In this document: piece after piece, positions 44,147-53,315 of the stretch
Layout of the letters: every line of letters starts with the position of its first letter
Numbering within the stretch: the stretch's first letter is position 1
Origin: Anaerovorax odorimutans
Lineage (GTDB): Bacteria > Bacillota > Clostridia > Peptostreptococcales > JAAYPU01
NCBI GenBank assembly: GCA_016841185.1
Contig: JAENZQ010000001.1
Coordinates: 74,364-138,363, forward strand
Length of the DNA stretch: 64,000 nt
Direction: 5' to 3'
Notes under the pieces: model-generated
Told to the model about the DNA's origin: nothing
What the model saw: only the letters and a program-made list of their open reading frames with translations
The model's database searches: none
Position numbers and translations under genes: made by a program

Positions 44147-45916
44147 ATGGATACATCGGAATTATTAAATAATATTATCTGTTCAGAAAATATCCAAACC
44201 TTATTCCAGCCTATTGTAAGTTTAAAAACCGGAGATATTCTGGGATATGAAGCATTAAGCAGAGGCCCCCAAAATAGTTCTCTGTATTCTCCCCTTTCTC
44301 TTATTGAAGCAGCCCTTAAGGAAGAAAAACTCTGGGAACTGGAAACTCTATTCAGAAAAAATGCCATCAGGGAAGCACACCGGCTCGGTTTAGATTCTCT
44401 ATTATTCTTAAATGTTGAGCCAAACATCATCCATGATCCCAAATTCCAGGAAGGCTTTACAAAAAATTATATGTCTGATTATCAACTAAAGCCTGAACAA
44501 ATTATTTTTGAAATTACCGAACGTTCTGCTGTTTCTAATTTTGATAATTTTAAAACCATCATTGAACATTATAGAAGCCAGGGGTATCAAATCGCCATTG
44601 ACGATACCGGTGCAGGCTATTCAAATCTTGCAGCTCTGTGCAAAATAAAACCTTATTATATAAAAATAGATATGGAAATTGTCAGAAATATTCACAAGGA
44701 TTCCTTTAAGCAGGCCCTTTTAAATTCATTTGTCATTATGTCAAATCTCACCAATACGAGATTGATTGCCGAAGGAATAGAAAGCTATGAAGAGCTTGTT
44801 ACAATTACTCAACTGGGCATCCACGCTGCACAGGGTTTTCTTATTGGACAACCTTCCGAAGGCCTGAGTTCCATTGACCCCGATATTCTTGAAATCATAA
44901 AGGGGAAAAATTCTTGTAGTTTTTCTACTCCAATTAGTAATAAAAAAAACATAGGTGAAATTTCAGAACCCATTCCTTCTTTTGACGCTTCTGTAAAATG
45001 TGCCGACCTTAAAGATTTTTTTAAGAACAATCATGGGAATATAGAGGGAATTTGTATCTTGGAGAAAGGTGAAGTTGCAGGCTTAATCATGAAAAATGAC
45101 ATCAATGCTATTCTATCCGGACAATACGGCTACTCTCTTTATGCAAAGAAACCGGTCCGGAAGATCATGGACGCTACTTGTTTAACAGTAGATTATTCTA
45201 CACCTATCAATGTTGTAGCGGAATTAGCCATGTCCCGAACACAAGAAAAAATATACGACAATATTATCGTTACCAAAGGGCTGAAATACTGGGGCATAGT
45301 TTCTGTTATAAAGCTCTTGAAACAATTTCTTATGATGGAAAAAAGCACTGCATTGGAACTGAATCCGCTTACAGGGCTGCCCGGAAATACACTGATCAAT
45401 AAAGCTTTGGAGGATGCTATTCAATTAAAAAACCCTATAGTCGTTTTATATATTGATCTGGACAATTTTAAAATCTATAATGATATTTATGGTTTTGAAA
45501 AAGGAGATAATGTTATAAAAATGACCCGGGATGCGATTACTGCCTGCATAAATCAAGATTTTTACCATAAAAGTTTTATAGGACATATCGGCGGCGATGA
45601 CTTCGTTGCCATTATTCAATGTGATTATGAAAGCAGTCTGCACTTATGCAAGCAAATCATAGAATACTTTGATGAAAATGTGCTTGATAATTTTTCAGAA
45701 GAAGATAAGGAAAAAGGATATATGTACGGAAAAGACAGGAATGATATCTTTCGTGAGTTTCCTCTAACCTCAGTTTCCATAGGCGGAATATACGGCATCC
45801 TCAACTGCTTTCAATCTCCCAAAGAACTTGCTATGTATATGAGTGAAGTAAAAAAAAAAGCTAAAAGGATAAAGAAAAGCAGTTATATTATAGAATCTTT
45901 AACTTCACCTCTTTAA
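44147..45916 (+). CDS. Cyclic-di-GMP protein: EAL, CBS pair, GGDEF
   Basis: A 589-residue soluble protein. The EAL phosphodiesterase domain (about 1-255) looks active: Glu35 in YEALSR, LNVEP, EITERS, IDDTGAGYSN, YIKIDMEIV, IAEGIE and QGFLIGQP. A CBS-pair region (about 285-405) may bind a nucleotide. The C-terminal GGDEF domain (about 410-585) begins NPLTGLPGN and carries GHIGGDDF, with Asp for the Glu of GGDEF, so synthase activity is possible but uncertain. There is no membrane segment. It would set c-di-GMP levels in response to a ligand at the CBS pair. It diverges from the J-domain/GGDEF-like gene. Confidence 0.9.
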   Translation: MDTSELLNNIICSENIQTLFQPIVSLKTGDILGYEALSRGPQNSSLYSPLSLIEAALKEEKLWELETLFRKNAIREAHRLGLDSLLFLNVEPNIIHDPKFQEGFTKNYMSDYQLKPEQIIFEITERSAVSNFDNFKTIIEHYRSQGYQIAIDDTGAGYSNLAALCKIKPYYIKIDMEIVRNIHKDSFKQALLNSFVIMSNLTNTRLIAEGIESYEELVTITQLGIHAAQGFLIGQPSEGLSSIDPDILEIIKGKNSCSFSTPISNKKNIGEISEPIPSFDASVKCADLKDFFKNNHGNIEGICILEKGEVAGLIMKNDINAILSGQYGYSLYAKKPVRKIMDATCLTVDYSTPINVVAELAMSRTQEKIYDNIIVTKGLKYWGIVSVIKLLKQFLMMEKSTALELNPLTGLPGNTLINKALEDAIQLKNPIVVLYIDLDNFKIYNDIYGFEKGDNVIKMTRDAITACINQDFYHKSFIGHIGGDDFVAIIQCDYESSLHLCKQIIEYFDENVLDNFSEEDKEKGYMYGKDRNDIFREFPLTSVSIGGIYGILNCFQSPKELAMYMSEVKKKAKRIKKSSYIIESLTSPL

Positions 45917-45928
45917 TGCCATTCTTAA

Positions 45929-48301
45929 TCAATTAATACTGTTGATTTTCCAAATAATATCGGCGTATTCACGAACTGATCTGTCACTGCTAAATTTCCC
46001 GCTATTGCACATATTCATCCAACATTTTTTTGCCCAGCTCATTCGGTCGGCATAAGCTTCAATGATATTTTCATGTGCCTCTGCATAGCTCTCGAAATCC
46101 TTTAACAGAAAATAATGGTCTGCCTTATGCCAATGCCTTCCATAAATAAGAGCATCATATAGCTCCCTGAACATACCTGTGCCACGATCATCGAAGGTTC
46201 CGTCAATGAGTGTATCGACAACACGTTTAAGTCCGGAAATACTCTCATAATAGTATTTCGGATCGTAGCTGGAATATATTTTCTCCAGTTCCTCCACATT
46301 GGCTCCGAAAATAAAATTATTATCCCACCCGGCTTCTTCAACGATCTCGACATTTGCACCGTCAAAAGTTCCGATAGTTGGTGTTCCGTTAAGCATCAAT
46401 TTCATATTGCCTGTGCCGGATGCTTCTTTTCCCGCCATAGAAATCTGCTCAGAAACATCCGCAGCAGGAAAAAGTTTTTCAGCGTAAGTGACATTATAAT
46501 TTTGAATAAATACCACTTTCATTTTATCATTCACTTCTTTGTCGTTATTCACTAAATCCGCAATTTCATTGATATATTTAATGATAGCTTTTGCTCTGAA
46601 ATATCCTGGAGCAGCTTTTCCCCCTATGATATATGTGACGGGAATGACATCTGTGCGAGGATTTTCCTTAATCTTATAATACTTGTATAAGATATGGAAA
46701 GCATTTAAAAGCTGACGCTTATATTCGTGGATCCTTTTAGCCTGAATATCAAAGATAGAATCAGGATTTATATCAATATTCTCCTTTGATTTAATATAAT
46801 CTGCAAGCTGCTCTTTCTTTTTATGTTTTATGTTCAAAAATCGTTTTAAAACCTCTTCGTTATCTTTGTATTTTTCTATTTTTTTTAACAATACCAGATT
46901 CGTAATCCATTCTTTACTTCCTGTTAATTCTGTTATAAGTGAAGAAAGTTCATCATTACACAAAACCATCCATCTTCTTGGCGTAATTCCGTTGGTCACA
47001 CTATGAAATTTTTCGGGATATAAGGCATACCAGTTCTTCAATTCCCGTCTCTTAAGAATTTCTGTATGCAGATAAGCAACACCGTTGATAGAAAAACTAC
47101 CATATATGGCAAGCCACGCCATATGTACATGATGATTGGATATGATCTTCATGGATTCGGTTTGCTCAAAACTCAAATTACTGGAAGCCAACACGCCATG
47201 AAAGTTTCTGTCAATTTGCTCAATGATCTCATATGTCCGGGGAAGCAGTTCTTTAAAAATTCCAACATCCCATTTTTCCAGTGCTTCAGCCAGTATCGTG
47301 TGGTTCGTATAGGCAAAGGTTCTCGTTGTTATATGCCATGCCTCATCCCATGCTAAACCTTCCTCATCCATTAATATTCTCATAAGTTCCGGAATTGCCA
47401 CAACAGGGTGTGTATCATTAAGCTGAATAACATAATAATCGGGAAACTCTGATAATTTACATCCATGTTTGTTTTTAAATTTTCTCAGCATATCCTTTAA
47501 AGAAGCTGCTACGAAAAAATACTGTTGCCTTAGTCGTAAAAGCTTTCCTTCTCTATGAGAATCGTTAGGATATAAAACTCTTGAGATATCCTCTGCACGA
47601 TTCTTTTCCAGCACGGCCAAATCGTATTTCTGATTATTAAAAGCATTGAAGTCAAAATCTTCAAGGGCTTCACTTTTCCATAATCTTAACCTGTTTATTG
47701 TCCTTGTACCATAACCGATTATTGGCATGTCATAAGGAACAGCCTTTACACTCCTGTCTGCAAATTTTACAATAACCGAATCTTCTCTTTTTAACACTGA
47801 CCACGGATCACCGTATTCCAGCCAGTCATCCGTTTTCTCTATTTGAAAGCCGTTGAGAATTTCTTGTCTGAAAAGGCCGTTTTCATACCGTATACCGTAG
47901 CCTGTCATAGGGAGATTACAGGTTGCACTGGAATCGAGGAATCCGGCTGCAAGCCGTCCAAGACCTCCATTCCCTAACCCTGCATCTGTTTCCTCATTTT
48001 CAATATCTTCCAAAGAAATATTCTCTTCTTGTAAAATCTCTTTGAGTTCATTATACATATTAAGATTTATCAGGTTATTTCCTAAAGCTCTCCCCATTAA
48101 ATACTCGGAAGAAAAATAACAAGCCTGTTTCACATCTTCATATTTTTTTTGAGTTTCTATCCAATCCTCAGCAATTGATTCCATAATCGCCTTTCCTATG
48201 GCCTGGTATTTTTGAAAAATTTCTGCATTCTTTAATGCTTTGGCATAATTTGATTTTAAATATTTTTCTATATTTTCAATAAAAAAATTTTTTGTTATCA
48301 T
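45929..48301 (-). CDS. glgP: Glycogen (alpha-glucan) phosphorylase
   Basis: A 790-residue phosphorylase releasing glucose-1-phosphate from alpha-1,4-glucans. YFSSEYLMGRAL, GNGGLGRLAAGFLDS, AIPELMRILMDEEGLAW and the pyridoxal-phosphate site EASGTGNMKLMLNGT are all present. Length is typical. It is directly downstream of malQ (stop at 48306), so breakdown and chain rearrangement are coexpressed. The ATG at 48301 has GAGGT just before it; another in-frame ATG at 48319 overlaps the malQ end. Confidence 0.96.
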   Translation of the reverse strand: MITKNFFIENIEKYLKSNYAKALKNAEIFQKYQAIGKAIMESIAEDWIETQKKYEDVKQACYFSSEYLMGRALGNNLINLNMYNELKEILQEENISLEDIENEETDAGLGNGGLGRLAAGFLDSSATCNLPMTGYGIRYENGLFRQEILNGFQIEKTDDWLEYGDPWSVLKREDSVIVKFADRSVKAVPYDMPIIGYGTRTINRLRLWKSEALEDFDFNAFNNQKYDLAVLEKNRAEDISRVLYPNDSHREGKLLRLRQQYFFVAASLKDMLRKFKNKHGCKLSEFPDYYVIQLNDTHPVVAIPELMRILMDEEGLAWDEAWHITTRTFAYTNHTILAEALEKWDVGIFKELLPRTYEIIEQIDRNFHGVLASSNLSFEQTESMKIISNHHVHMAWLAIYGSFSINGVAYLHTEILKRRELKNWYALYPEKFHSVTNGITPRRWMVLCNDELSSLITELTGSKEWITNLVLLKKIEKYKDNEEVLKRFLNIKHKKKEQLADYIKSKENIDINPDSIFDIQAKRIHEYKRQLLNAFHILYKYYKIKENPRTDVIPVTYIIGGKAAPGYFRAKAIIKYINEIADLVNNDKEVNDKMKVVFIQNYNVTYAEKLFPAADVSEQISMAGKEASGTGNMKLMLNGTPTIGTFDGANVEIVEEAGWDNNFIFGANVEELEKIYSSYDPKYYYESISGLKRVVDTLIDGTFDDRGTGMFRELYDALIYGRHWHKADHYFLLKDFESYAEAHENIIEAYADRMSWAKKCWMNMCNSGKFSSDRSVREYADIIWKINSIN

Positions 48302-48305
48302 TACC

Positions 48306-49805
48306 TCACAGCCTCTCATATAAATCAGTTATTTCGTATATTTTTTTAGCCAGCCTGTCTGTTATCTGTTCTTCCGTGACCCTCCATCTCCAGTTCAGGC
48401 CCAATGTTGAAGGCGTATTCATCCTTGCCGAACATCCCAACCCAAGAAAATCCTGCATCGGTGCAATAGCGATCCGTGCTGCCGAACCCCATACACTTCG
48501 GATAAATCCCCAATGATATCCCTCTTTTCTTGATAATTTTAAATATTTTTTTGCATAAGCCTTATAGGGCTTCTTTGTAGTCTTTAGCCAACACATTACC
48601 GTTTCATTATCGTGTGTTCCTGTATAGGCTGCACAGTTTTCTTTATAATGATGGGGTAAATACATACTCTTTTTCCTGCTATCAAATGCAAACAGTAAAA
48701 CTTTCATTCCCGGAAAGCCAGTTATATCCAGAAGTGCTTTCACATCCGGAGTCAAGAGCCCTAAATCCTCAGCAATAATCTGCAAACCCGGGTATTTCTT
48801 TTTTACTATTTTAAAGAAATGAACCCCCGGGCCTTTGACCCATCTTCCATTTATCGAAGTATGCTCTCCAAAGGGTACTTCCCAAAAAGATTCAAACCCT
48901 CTAAAATGGTCCAACCTTATAATGTCATAAAGATTCTTGTTGGCTTCTATTCTTCTCATCCACCAATCATAATCTTCTTTTTCAAGGAGTCGCCAGTTAT
49001 AGATGGGATTTCCCCATAATTGACCCGTTCTTGAAAAGGAATCCGGCGGGCAGCCGGAAACACTGATAGGCACCATATGGTCATCCAGTAAAAATATATC
49101 GCTATGCGTCCATGTATCTGAACTGTCATAAGCGGTATAAATCGGAATATCTCCAATGATTTTGATCCCTCTTTCATTGGCATATTGTTTAAGGTTTTCC
49201 CATTGTTGAAAAAATATATATTGAAGAAATACCCAGAAGTATATTTCATCTTCTAATTCTTTCCTATATTTTTTCAGGCATTTATGCTCTCTGTTCTTCA
49301 GGCCGGTTTCCCATTTAAACCACGGTCTGTTTCTAAATTTTGATTTAAGAGCCATGAATAATGCATAATCTGGAAGCCAATAATTATGCTCTTTTTCAAA
49401 TTCATATAATTCATCCCGACCATCTCTTCTTGATCTTTTATATGCTAATCGGAGAACCGCCATTTTGCTTTCGGATATTTTCTGATAATCCACCCTCTTT
49501 TTATTTCTTCCAAAATTGATATCTTTATATTCTTCTTGTTTCAAAAATCCTTTTTTTCTTAATGAATCAAAACAAATAAAGTAAGGGTTTCCGGCAAAAG
49601 ATGAGAAAGTCTGGTAAGGCGAATCCCCATAACCGGTAGGTCCTAAAGGCAGTATCTGCCAGTATTTCTGTCCGGCTTTTTCCAGAAAGTTCACAAAATC
49701 ATATGCTTCTTCTCCAAAAGTCCCTATTCCAAATTCTCCCGGCAGAGATGATATATGCATCAGGATACCGCTACCTCTTTGATTTTTTCTGATATCTGCT
49801 TTCAT
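48306..49805 (-). CDS. malQ: 4-alpha-glucanotransferase (amylomaltase)
   Basis: A 499-residue GH77 enzyme that moves maltodextrin segments between chains. The start has RGSGILMHISSLPGEFGIG; IIGDIPIYTAYDSSDTW, LDHFRGFESFWEVP, IIAEDLGLLTPDV and YTGTHDNETVMCWL contain the catalytic Asp, Glu and Asp. It feeds linear chains to the phosphorylase encoded just after it. No signal peptide, so cytosolic. Confidence 0.96.
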   Translation of the reverse strand: MKADIRKNQRGSGILMHISSLPGEFGIGTFGEEAYDFVNFLEKAGQKYWQILPLGPTGYGDSPYQTFSSFAGNPYFICFDSLRKKGFLKQEEYKDINFGRNKKRVDYQKISESKMAVLRLAYKRSRRDGRDELYEFEKEHNYWLPDYALFMALKSKFRNRPWFKWETGLKNREHKCLKKYRKELEDEIYFWVFLQYIFFQQWENLKQYANERGIKIIGDIPIYTAYDSSDTWTHSDIFLLDDHMVPISVSGCPPDSFSRTGQLWGNPIYNWRLLEKEDYDWWMRRIEANKNLYDIIRLDHFRGFESFWEVPFGEHTSINGRWVKGPGVHFFKIVKKKYPGLQIIAEDLGLLTPDVKALLDITGFPGMKVLLFAFDSRKKSMYLPHHYKENCAAYTGTHDNETVMCWLKTTKKPYKAYAKKYLKLSRKEGYHWGFIRSVWGSAARIAIAPMQDFLGLGCSARMNTPSTLGLNWRWRVTEEQITDRLAKKIYEITDLYERL

Positions 49806-49916
49806 TATCCACTCAACTTTCTCACATCATTACCTTAGTATTTTGCTTCTTTAACCTTTGAGTTATTCTTTTCATGGATATGAAATATAAGAATTTCATT
49901 AAAGATTTGATTATTT

Positions 49917-49945
49917 AAAAAAGGGGCTGAAACTTTCAGCCTCTT
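49917..49945 (-). terminator. Terminator after the 72-residue protein gene
   Basis: Arms around GAGGCTGA and TCAGCCCC pair with a short loop and are followed on the minus strand by a run of T residues. Confidence 0.8.
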
Positions 49946-49947
49946 TG

Positions 49948-50166
49948 TCACTCTCCGCTTGAATCATAACATGAGCAGCAATCCTGACGGTCATGGCATT
50001 TTAAATTTATTTTTATACCGTCATGCGTTTCCCTGATATATATTTTTCCTCCATCGCAGCAGTATATGTTTATATTGATATCTTTTTGAAAATCCCGGCG
50101 GTACTCCGGCTTCTCGCCAACATATTCATCCTTTTCATTCCAAAAATTCACGGTGCTTTCAGACAA
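49948..50166 (-). CDS. Small acidic/cysteine-containing protein of unknown function
   Basis: A 72-residue protein with no recognised family. It has paired cysteines in the middle (IYCCDGGKIYI) and at the end (CHDRQDCCSCYDSSGE), six in all, which suggests metal binding. It has a GGAGGTGAG ribosome site and its own terminator, which supports a real gene. It is transcribed alone between malQ and the EcsC gene. Confidence 0.65.
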   Translation of the reverse strand: MSESTVNFWNEKDEYVGEKPEYRRDFQKDININIYCCDGGKIYIRETHDGIKINLKCHDRQDCCSCYDSSGE

Positions 50167-50273
50167 CTCCTCACCTCCTGATATTTTCAGTATATGCAGG
50201 AAGAAATAAAATTGAGAAAGATTCTCCTCAAAGCAAAATCTTTTCCTTCATTATTGTTACTATAAACTTTCAT

Positions 50274-51095
50274 CTATTCTTTAGACTTTACTTCCATCAT
50301 TTTATAAAGATATCTTTTTTTATACTTCACATTTGCTATTTTAGAAAGGTTTCCCATAAACCCGAAATTGTTCAAGCCTCCGAAAATAAAACCGGCAACG
50401 GGAATACTTTGCATCAGGATGGCGGAAGACATGTATTCCGCAAGAGATTCTGATGTAGATCCAATCACTTCTTCCAGTTCCATACCCGGGTAATCTCCCA
50501 GATCGATTCCATATCCGATTTTATCGATTTCCTTGGAATACTTTTGCTTCATTTCACTTTGAGCAATACTCATGGAAATAAGCTTCAGCATATATATTTT
50601 TTCATTCTCCGAATCATAGTCGAATCCATAATGAAGAGATATTTCATTCAGATTTTTTATCAAAACAGAGATAAAAACAGGTACATCGGCCAGAGCTGTC
50701 ATAATGCCCATGAAACCGACTATAGAGCCTTCAGCAGCTGATATCCCACGATTCAGCAATATCTTTTTTTTAACTCTTCTCTCTGCAGTTTTTAAATTTC
50801 TTTTTTTTACCGAGGTTCTGAACTTTTTACTGTCTTCGGTAAAAACTCTTATAAGTTTTTGTTTATCATAAGTTTTCTCAATGACTCCGATCCCTTTCGT
50901 AAAAACCAGTAAAAAGCTTTTCGAAAAAGCTTCTTCAAACTTCTTTTTTAAATCAAAAGGTAGTTTTTTATTAATTTTTTCCTTTACATCTCCCACACGG
51001 TCTTCAAGAAAACGCTGACTCTTTTGCTTCATTATTCTCTCTTCCTGCTTTATGGTCTTTTCCAGTTCCTTTTTGATCAATTTTTTCTCATCCAT
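50274..51095 (-). CDS. EcsC-family protein
   Basis: A 273-residue protein of the EcsC family. The first ~75 residues are a charged, probably coiled-coil helix. The hydrophobic hallmark region AAEGSIVGFMGIMTALADVP follows at about residues 140-160, and a second hydrophobic stretch (ILMQSIPVAGFIFGGLNNFG) near 230-250. In Bacillus EcsC accompanies an ABC exporter, but here no such genes are adjacent. Function unknown. Confidence 0.85.
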   Translation of the reverse strand: MDEKKLIKKELEKTIKQEERIMKQKSQRFLEDRVGDVKEKINKKLPFDLKKKFEEAFSKSFLLVFTKGIGVIEKTYDKQKLIRVFTEDSKKFRTSVKKRNLKTAERRVKKKILLNRGISAAEGSIVGFMGIMTALADVPVFISVLIKNLNEISLHYGFDYDSENEKIYMLKLISMSIAQSEMKQKYSKEIDKIGYGIDLGDYPGMELEEVIGSTSESLAEYMSSAILMQSIPVAGFIFGGLNNFGFMGNLSKIANVKYKKRYLYKMMEVKSKE

Positions 51096-51120
51096 CCAAA
51101 GTCCTCCTATAATCGTTTGA

Positions 51121-51160
51121 GATAATAGATAAGGATGAAGATTCTGTGAAAAAAATCTTC
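51121..51160. repeat. Dispersed intergenic element (GATAA units plus hairpin)
   Basis: GATAATAGATAAGG units lead into a hairpin with arms GAAGATT (51137-51143) and AATCTTC (51154-51160), followed by CTTAACTTTTTTTT. It repeats the parts list of the elements at 2722-2857 and 20201-20280 with a diverged hairpin. Confidence 0.5.
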
Positions 51161-51197
51161 CTTAACTTTTTTTTATCTATAATCTTTTATCTTTGCT

Positions 51198-52046
51198 TTA
51201 CTTTTTGGAAATAGTTGTTTTCGAAAGCAGTTCCTTATCACAGGCATCTATGGTTTTCTTATCCTTACTAATGACATACAAACATATGGTTATCTGATAT
51301 TCTTCAAAATATCGGACATACATTCTTCCATAAAACCATTCAGGAGAGAAGTCCTCCGTTGTTTTTTCAGATGGCTCTAAAGGCATACCGTACTGTAAGT
51401 AACCTCTATGAAATCCTGCCCTTTTGTGGGCCGGTCCATTGGTTTTAATTTTACTGTCTATCCTTATCCATTCTTCATATCCGGCATAGTTGACATTTTC
51501 TCTGATTTTGTGATCCCGGGTCAAGAAGACTTTATTCTGATGACATCCAAGAGCAGGCAACACCAGATACTTTTGATCGTAAAGAGGAATGCTTTCGATT
51601 TCACTTGCTATGATCATGCCATTTGAATCAAAACCAAAAGGAGTTGACGGTTCTCTCATATCCCTGACGGCATACCCGCCATAAAAAGCACCATAGAAAG
51701 GAGACCGGTCATTAAAGTAACAGGATGTCCCAAAAAAAGAATCGAAAGTTCCATAAGAATATAATACGGTCATGTCCAGATCTCTATTCATATATTCGGA
51801 AAATCCGCCCGAGTCATGAAACCATATCACTTGATGGTACCAATCCTTTTTTTTAGTGTCTTTTCCTGAAGGAATATCAAAGACAATGTCTTCTTTAGTT
51901 AAAATACTGTTTCGTTTATTAATCTCCTTATATATTTTTGTAACCATCAGGCTTCTGGTATAAGGAATCATCATACTCATAGAAAATAATATTAATAAAG
52001 CGATTATTAATTTGAAAACATTTTTCTTTGTCTGGTAATTTTCCAT
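51198..52046 (-). CDS. Membrane-anchored protein of unknown function
   Basis: A 282-residue protein with one N-terminal membrane segment (about residues 12-31) and a large, probably extracellular domain rich in aromatic residues (YNFNDRSPFYGAFYGGYAV-like stretch near 110-130). I recognise no family. Its start overlaps the end of the DUF1461 gene by 40 bp, so the two are translationally coupled and may form one membrane complex. Confidence 0.7.
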   Translation of the reverse strand: MENYQTKKNVFKLIIALLILFSMSMMIPYTRSLMVTKIYKEINKRNSILTKEDIVFDIPSGKDTKKKDWYHQVIWFHDSGGFSEYMNRDLDMTVLYSYGTFDSFFGTSCYFNDRSPFYGAFYGGYAVRDMREPSTPFGFDSNGMIIASEIESIPLYDQKYLVLPALGCHQNKVFLTRDHKIRENVNYAGYEEWIRIDSKIKTNGPAHKRAGFHRGYLQYGMPLEPSEKTTEDFSPEWFYGRMYVRYFEEYQITICLYVISKDKKTIDACDKELLSKTTISKK

Positions 52047-52675
52047 GTTACCACTCCAAGAATCAAAATCCCTCCTGTTACGATCACCATTGAAAAAATA
52101 AATGCATCTATAAAAAATTGCAAGGGCATAAGCATAAGAAGAATATCTTTAGAAGGGTTCAATATCCATAAATCATTTGTAAAAAGCACTTCGTGGAAAA
52201 CATTAAAACCGGCATTAAAATCTATTATGCAGATTAATAATGAAGCAACTACACATGCAGTGAAAATACCTGCTGATATTTTATACATTTTCCATAAAGC
52301 TGATTTATCTTTTTTATAAAGCCAGAGATAGAGCAGACAAAGCATCAGTGAACCTGCAACAGAAATAAAATTGCCATTGCCAATTAGCTTTTTTACATCC
52401 TTCATATGCCGCTGCTCCTTGACATTGAATACATACTGTTCTTTGCCGTTTACATCAGCATATATCTGAAATTCTGTTCTTTCTCCTCTAATATAATCCA
52501 CCATTATGTCCGATACTTCCTGAGAAGATATGTTTAAATTGGCCTTTTCAATGGTATCCAGTTTATCAAACTCATAAGAATAAAAAGAAGGTATCTGACT
52601 TAATATGGTGATTGTTCCGACAAATAAAACAAAAGGAATCATAAGCGCCAATAGTACAATGATTAATTTTTTCAT
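52007..52675 (-). CDS. DUF1461 integral membrane protein
   Basis: A 222-residue membrane protein of the TIGR01906/DUF1461 family, marked by EQRHMKDVKKL and FHEVLFTNDLWILNP. It has four membrane segments (about 4-24, 103-119, 133-151 and 180-207) and an extracellular loop between the first two. Function unknown. It is cotranscribed with the overlapping gene downstream. Confidence 0.85.
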   Translation of the reverse strand: MKKLIIVLLALMIPFVLFVGTITILSQIPSFYSYEFDKLDTIEKANLNISSQEVSDIMVDYIRGERTEFQIYADVNGKEQYVFNVKEQRHMKDVKKLIGNGNFISVAGSLMLCLLYLWLYKKDKSALWKMYKISAGIFTACVVASLLICIIDFNAGFNVFHEVLFTNDLWILNPSKDILLMLMPLQFFIDAFIFSMVIVTGGILILGVVTWKITRQRKMFSN

Positions 52676-52753
52676 TATTCCTCCCTGAAAACAGTTCTAT
52701 AATGATATTTTAATCTTATTCTATATCATTATTAAAAAAGATGAAAGTTAAGG

Positions 52754-52790
52754 TAAAAAAAGATTCTTCAGAGTTGAAGAATCTTTTTGT
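52754..52790 (-). terminator. Terminator after the paaK-ACT operon
   Basis: Arms AGATTCTTCA and TGAAGAATCT (52761-52770 and 52775-52784) with A/T extensions giving a strong U-run on the minus strand, directly after the ACT-protein stop. Confidence 0.9.
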
Positions 52791-53219
52791 TTATCCATAT
52801 ACTTCTTCCTTTGAGACAACGATAATGCCTGCATCCTCCAATACTTCAACTGCTTCCGGCTGTCGATTCACCTTCAGGATGATCAGAGGCATTTCTCTTT
52901 TTCTAAGAACAAATGAATAGATGTATTCAATATCGATATCATTTTCATCCAATAATTTAAATATTTCACAGAGGCTCCCCGGCTTATCCTCAGGTTCGAC
53001 AGCAAGCACATCACTTATTTTCGCGGTAAATCCCTCTTCTTCTAATACCTTCAGTGCTTTATCCGGCCGGTCCACCACCATACGCAGTATTCCGAATTCT
53101 GAAGTATCAAAAACTGAAATAGCACGGATATCAATATTTTCACGTTTCAGGACATCTGTTAATGCAGCAAGATGTCCTTTTTGATTTTCAATAAATACAG
53201 AAAGCTGCTTTATACCCAT
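52791..53219 (-). CDS. ACT-domain protein
   Basis: A 142-residue protein made of two ACT domains (IKQLSVFIENQKGHLAALTD and VLAVEPEDKPGSLCEIFKLL). ACT domains bind amino acids, and this type is often encoded next to phenylacetate-CoA ligase, as here. It probably senses an aromatic or branched amino acid or its breakdown product. The ATG at 53219 has GAGGAGGG upstream. Confidence 0.9.
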   Translation of the reverse strand: MGIKQLSVFIENQKGHLAALTDVLKRENIDIRAISVFDTSEFGILRMVVDRPDKALKVLEEEGFTAKISDVLAVEPEDKPGSLCEIFKLLDENDIDIEYIYSFVLRKREMPLIILKVNRQPEAVEVLEDAGIIVVSKEEVYG

Positions 53220-53239
53220 AATACCCTCCTCATAATTAA

Positions 53240-53291
53240 TGAACAATGAATAACGAATAACCATGATAAGATTTTGATTAAGCAAAATCTT
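53240..53291. repeat. Dispersed intergenic element between ACT gene and paaK
   Basis: GAACAATGAATAACGAATAA-type microrepeats precede a hairpin with perfect 9-bp arms AAGATTTTG (53268-53276) and CAAAATCTT (53283-53291). It belongs with the elements at 2722-2857 and 33367-33410. Confidence 0.6.
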
Positions 53292-53315
53292 CTTTTGTAC
53301 TCTCTCTTCACTTTT

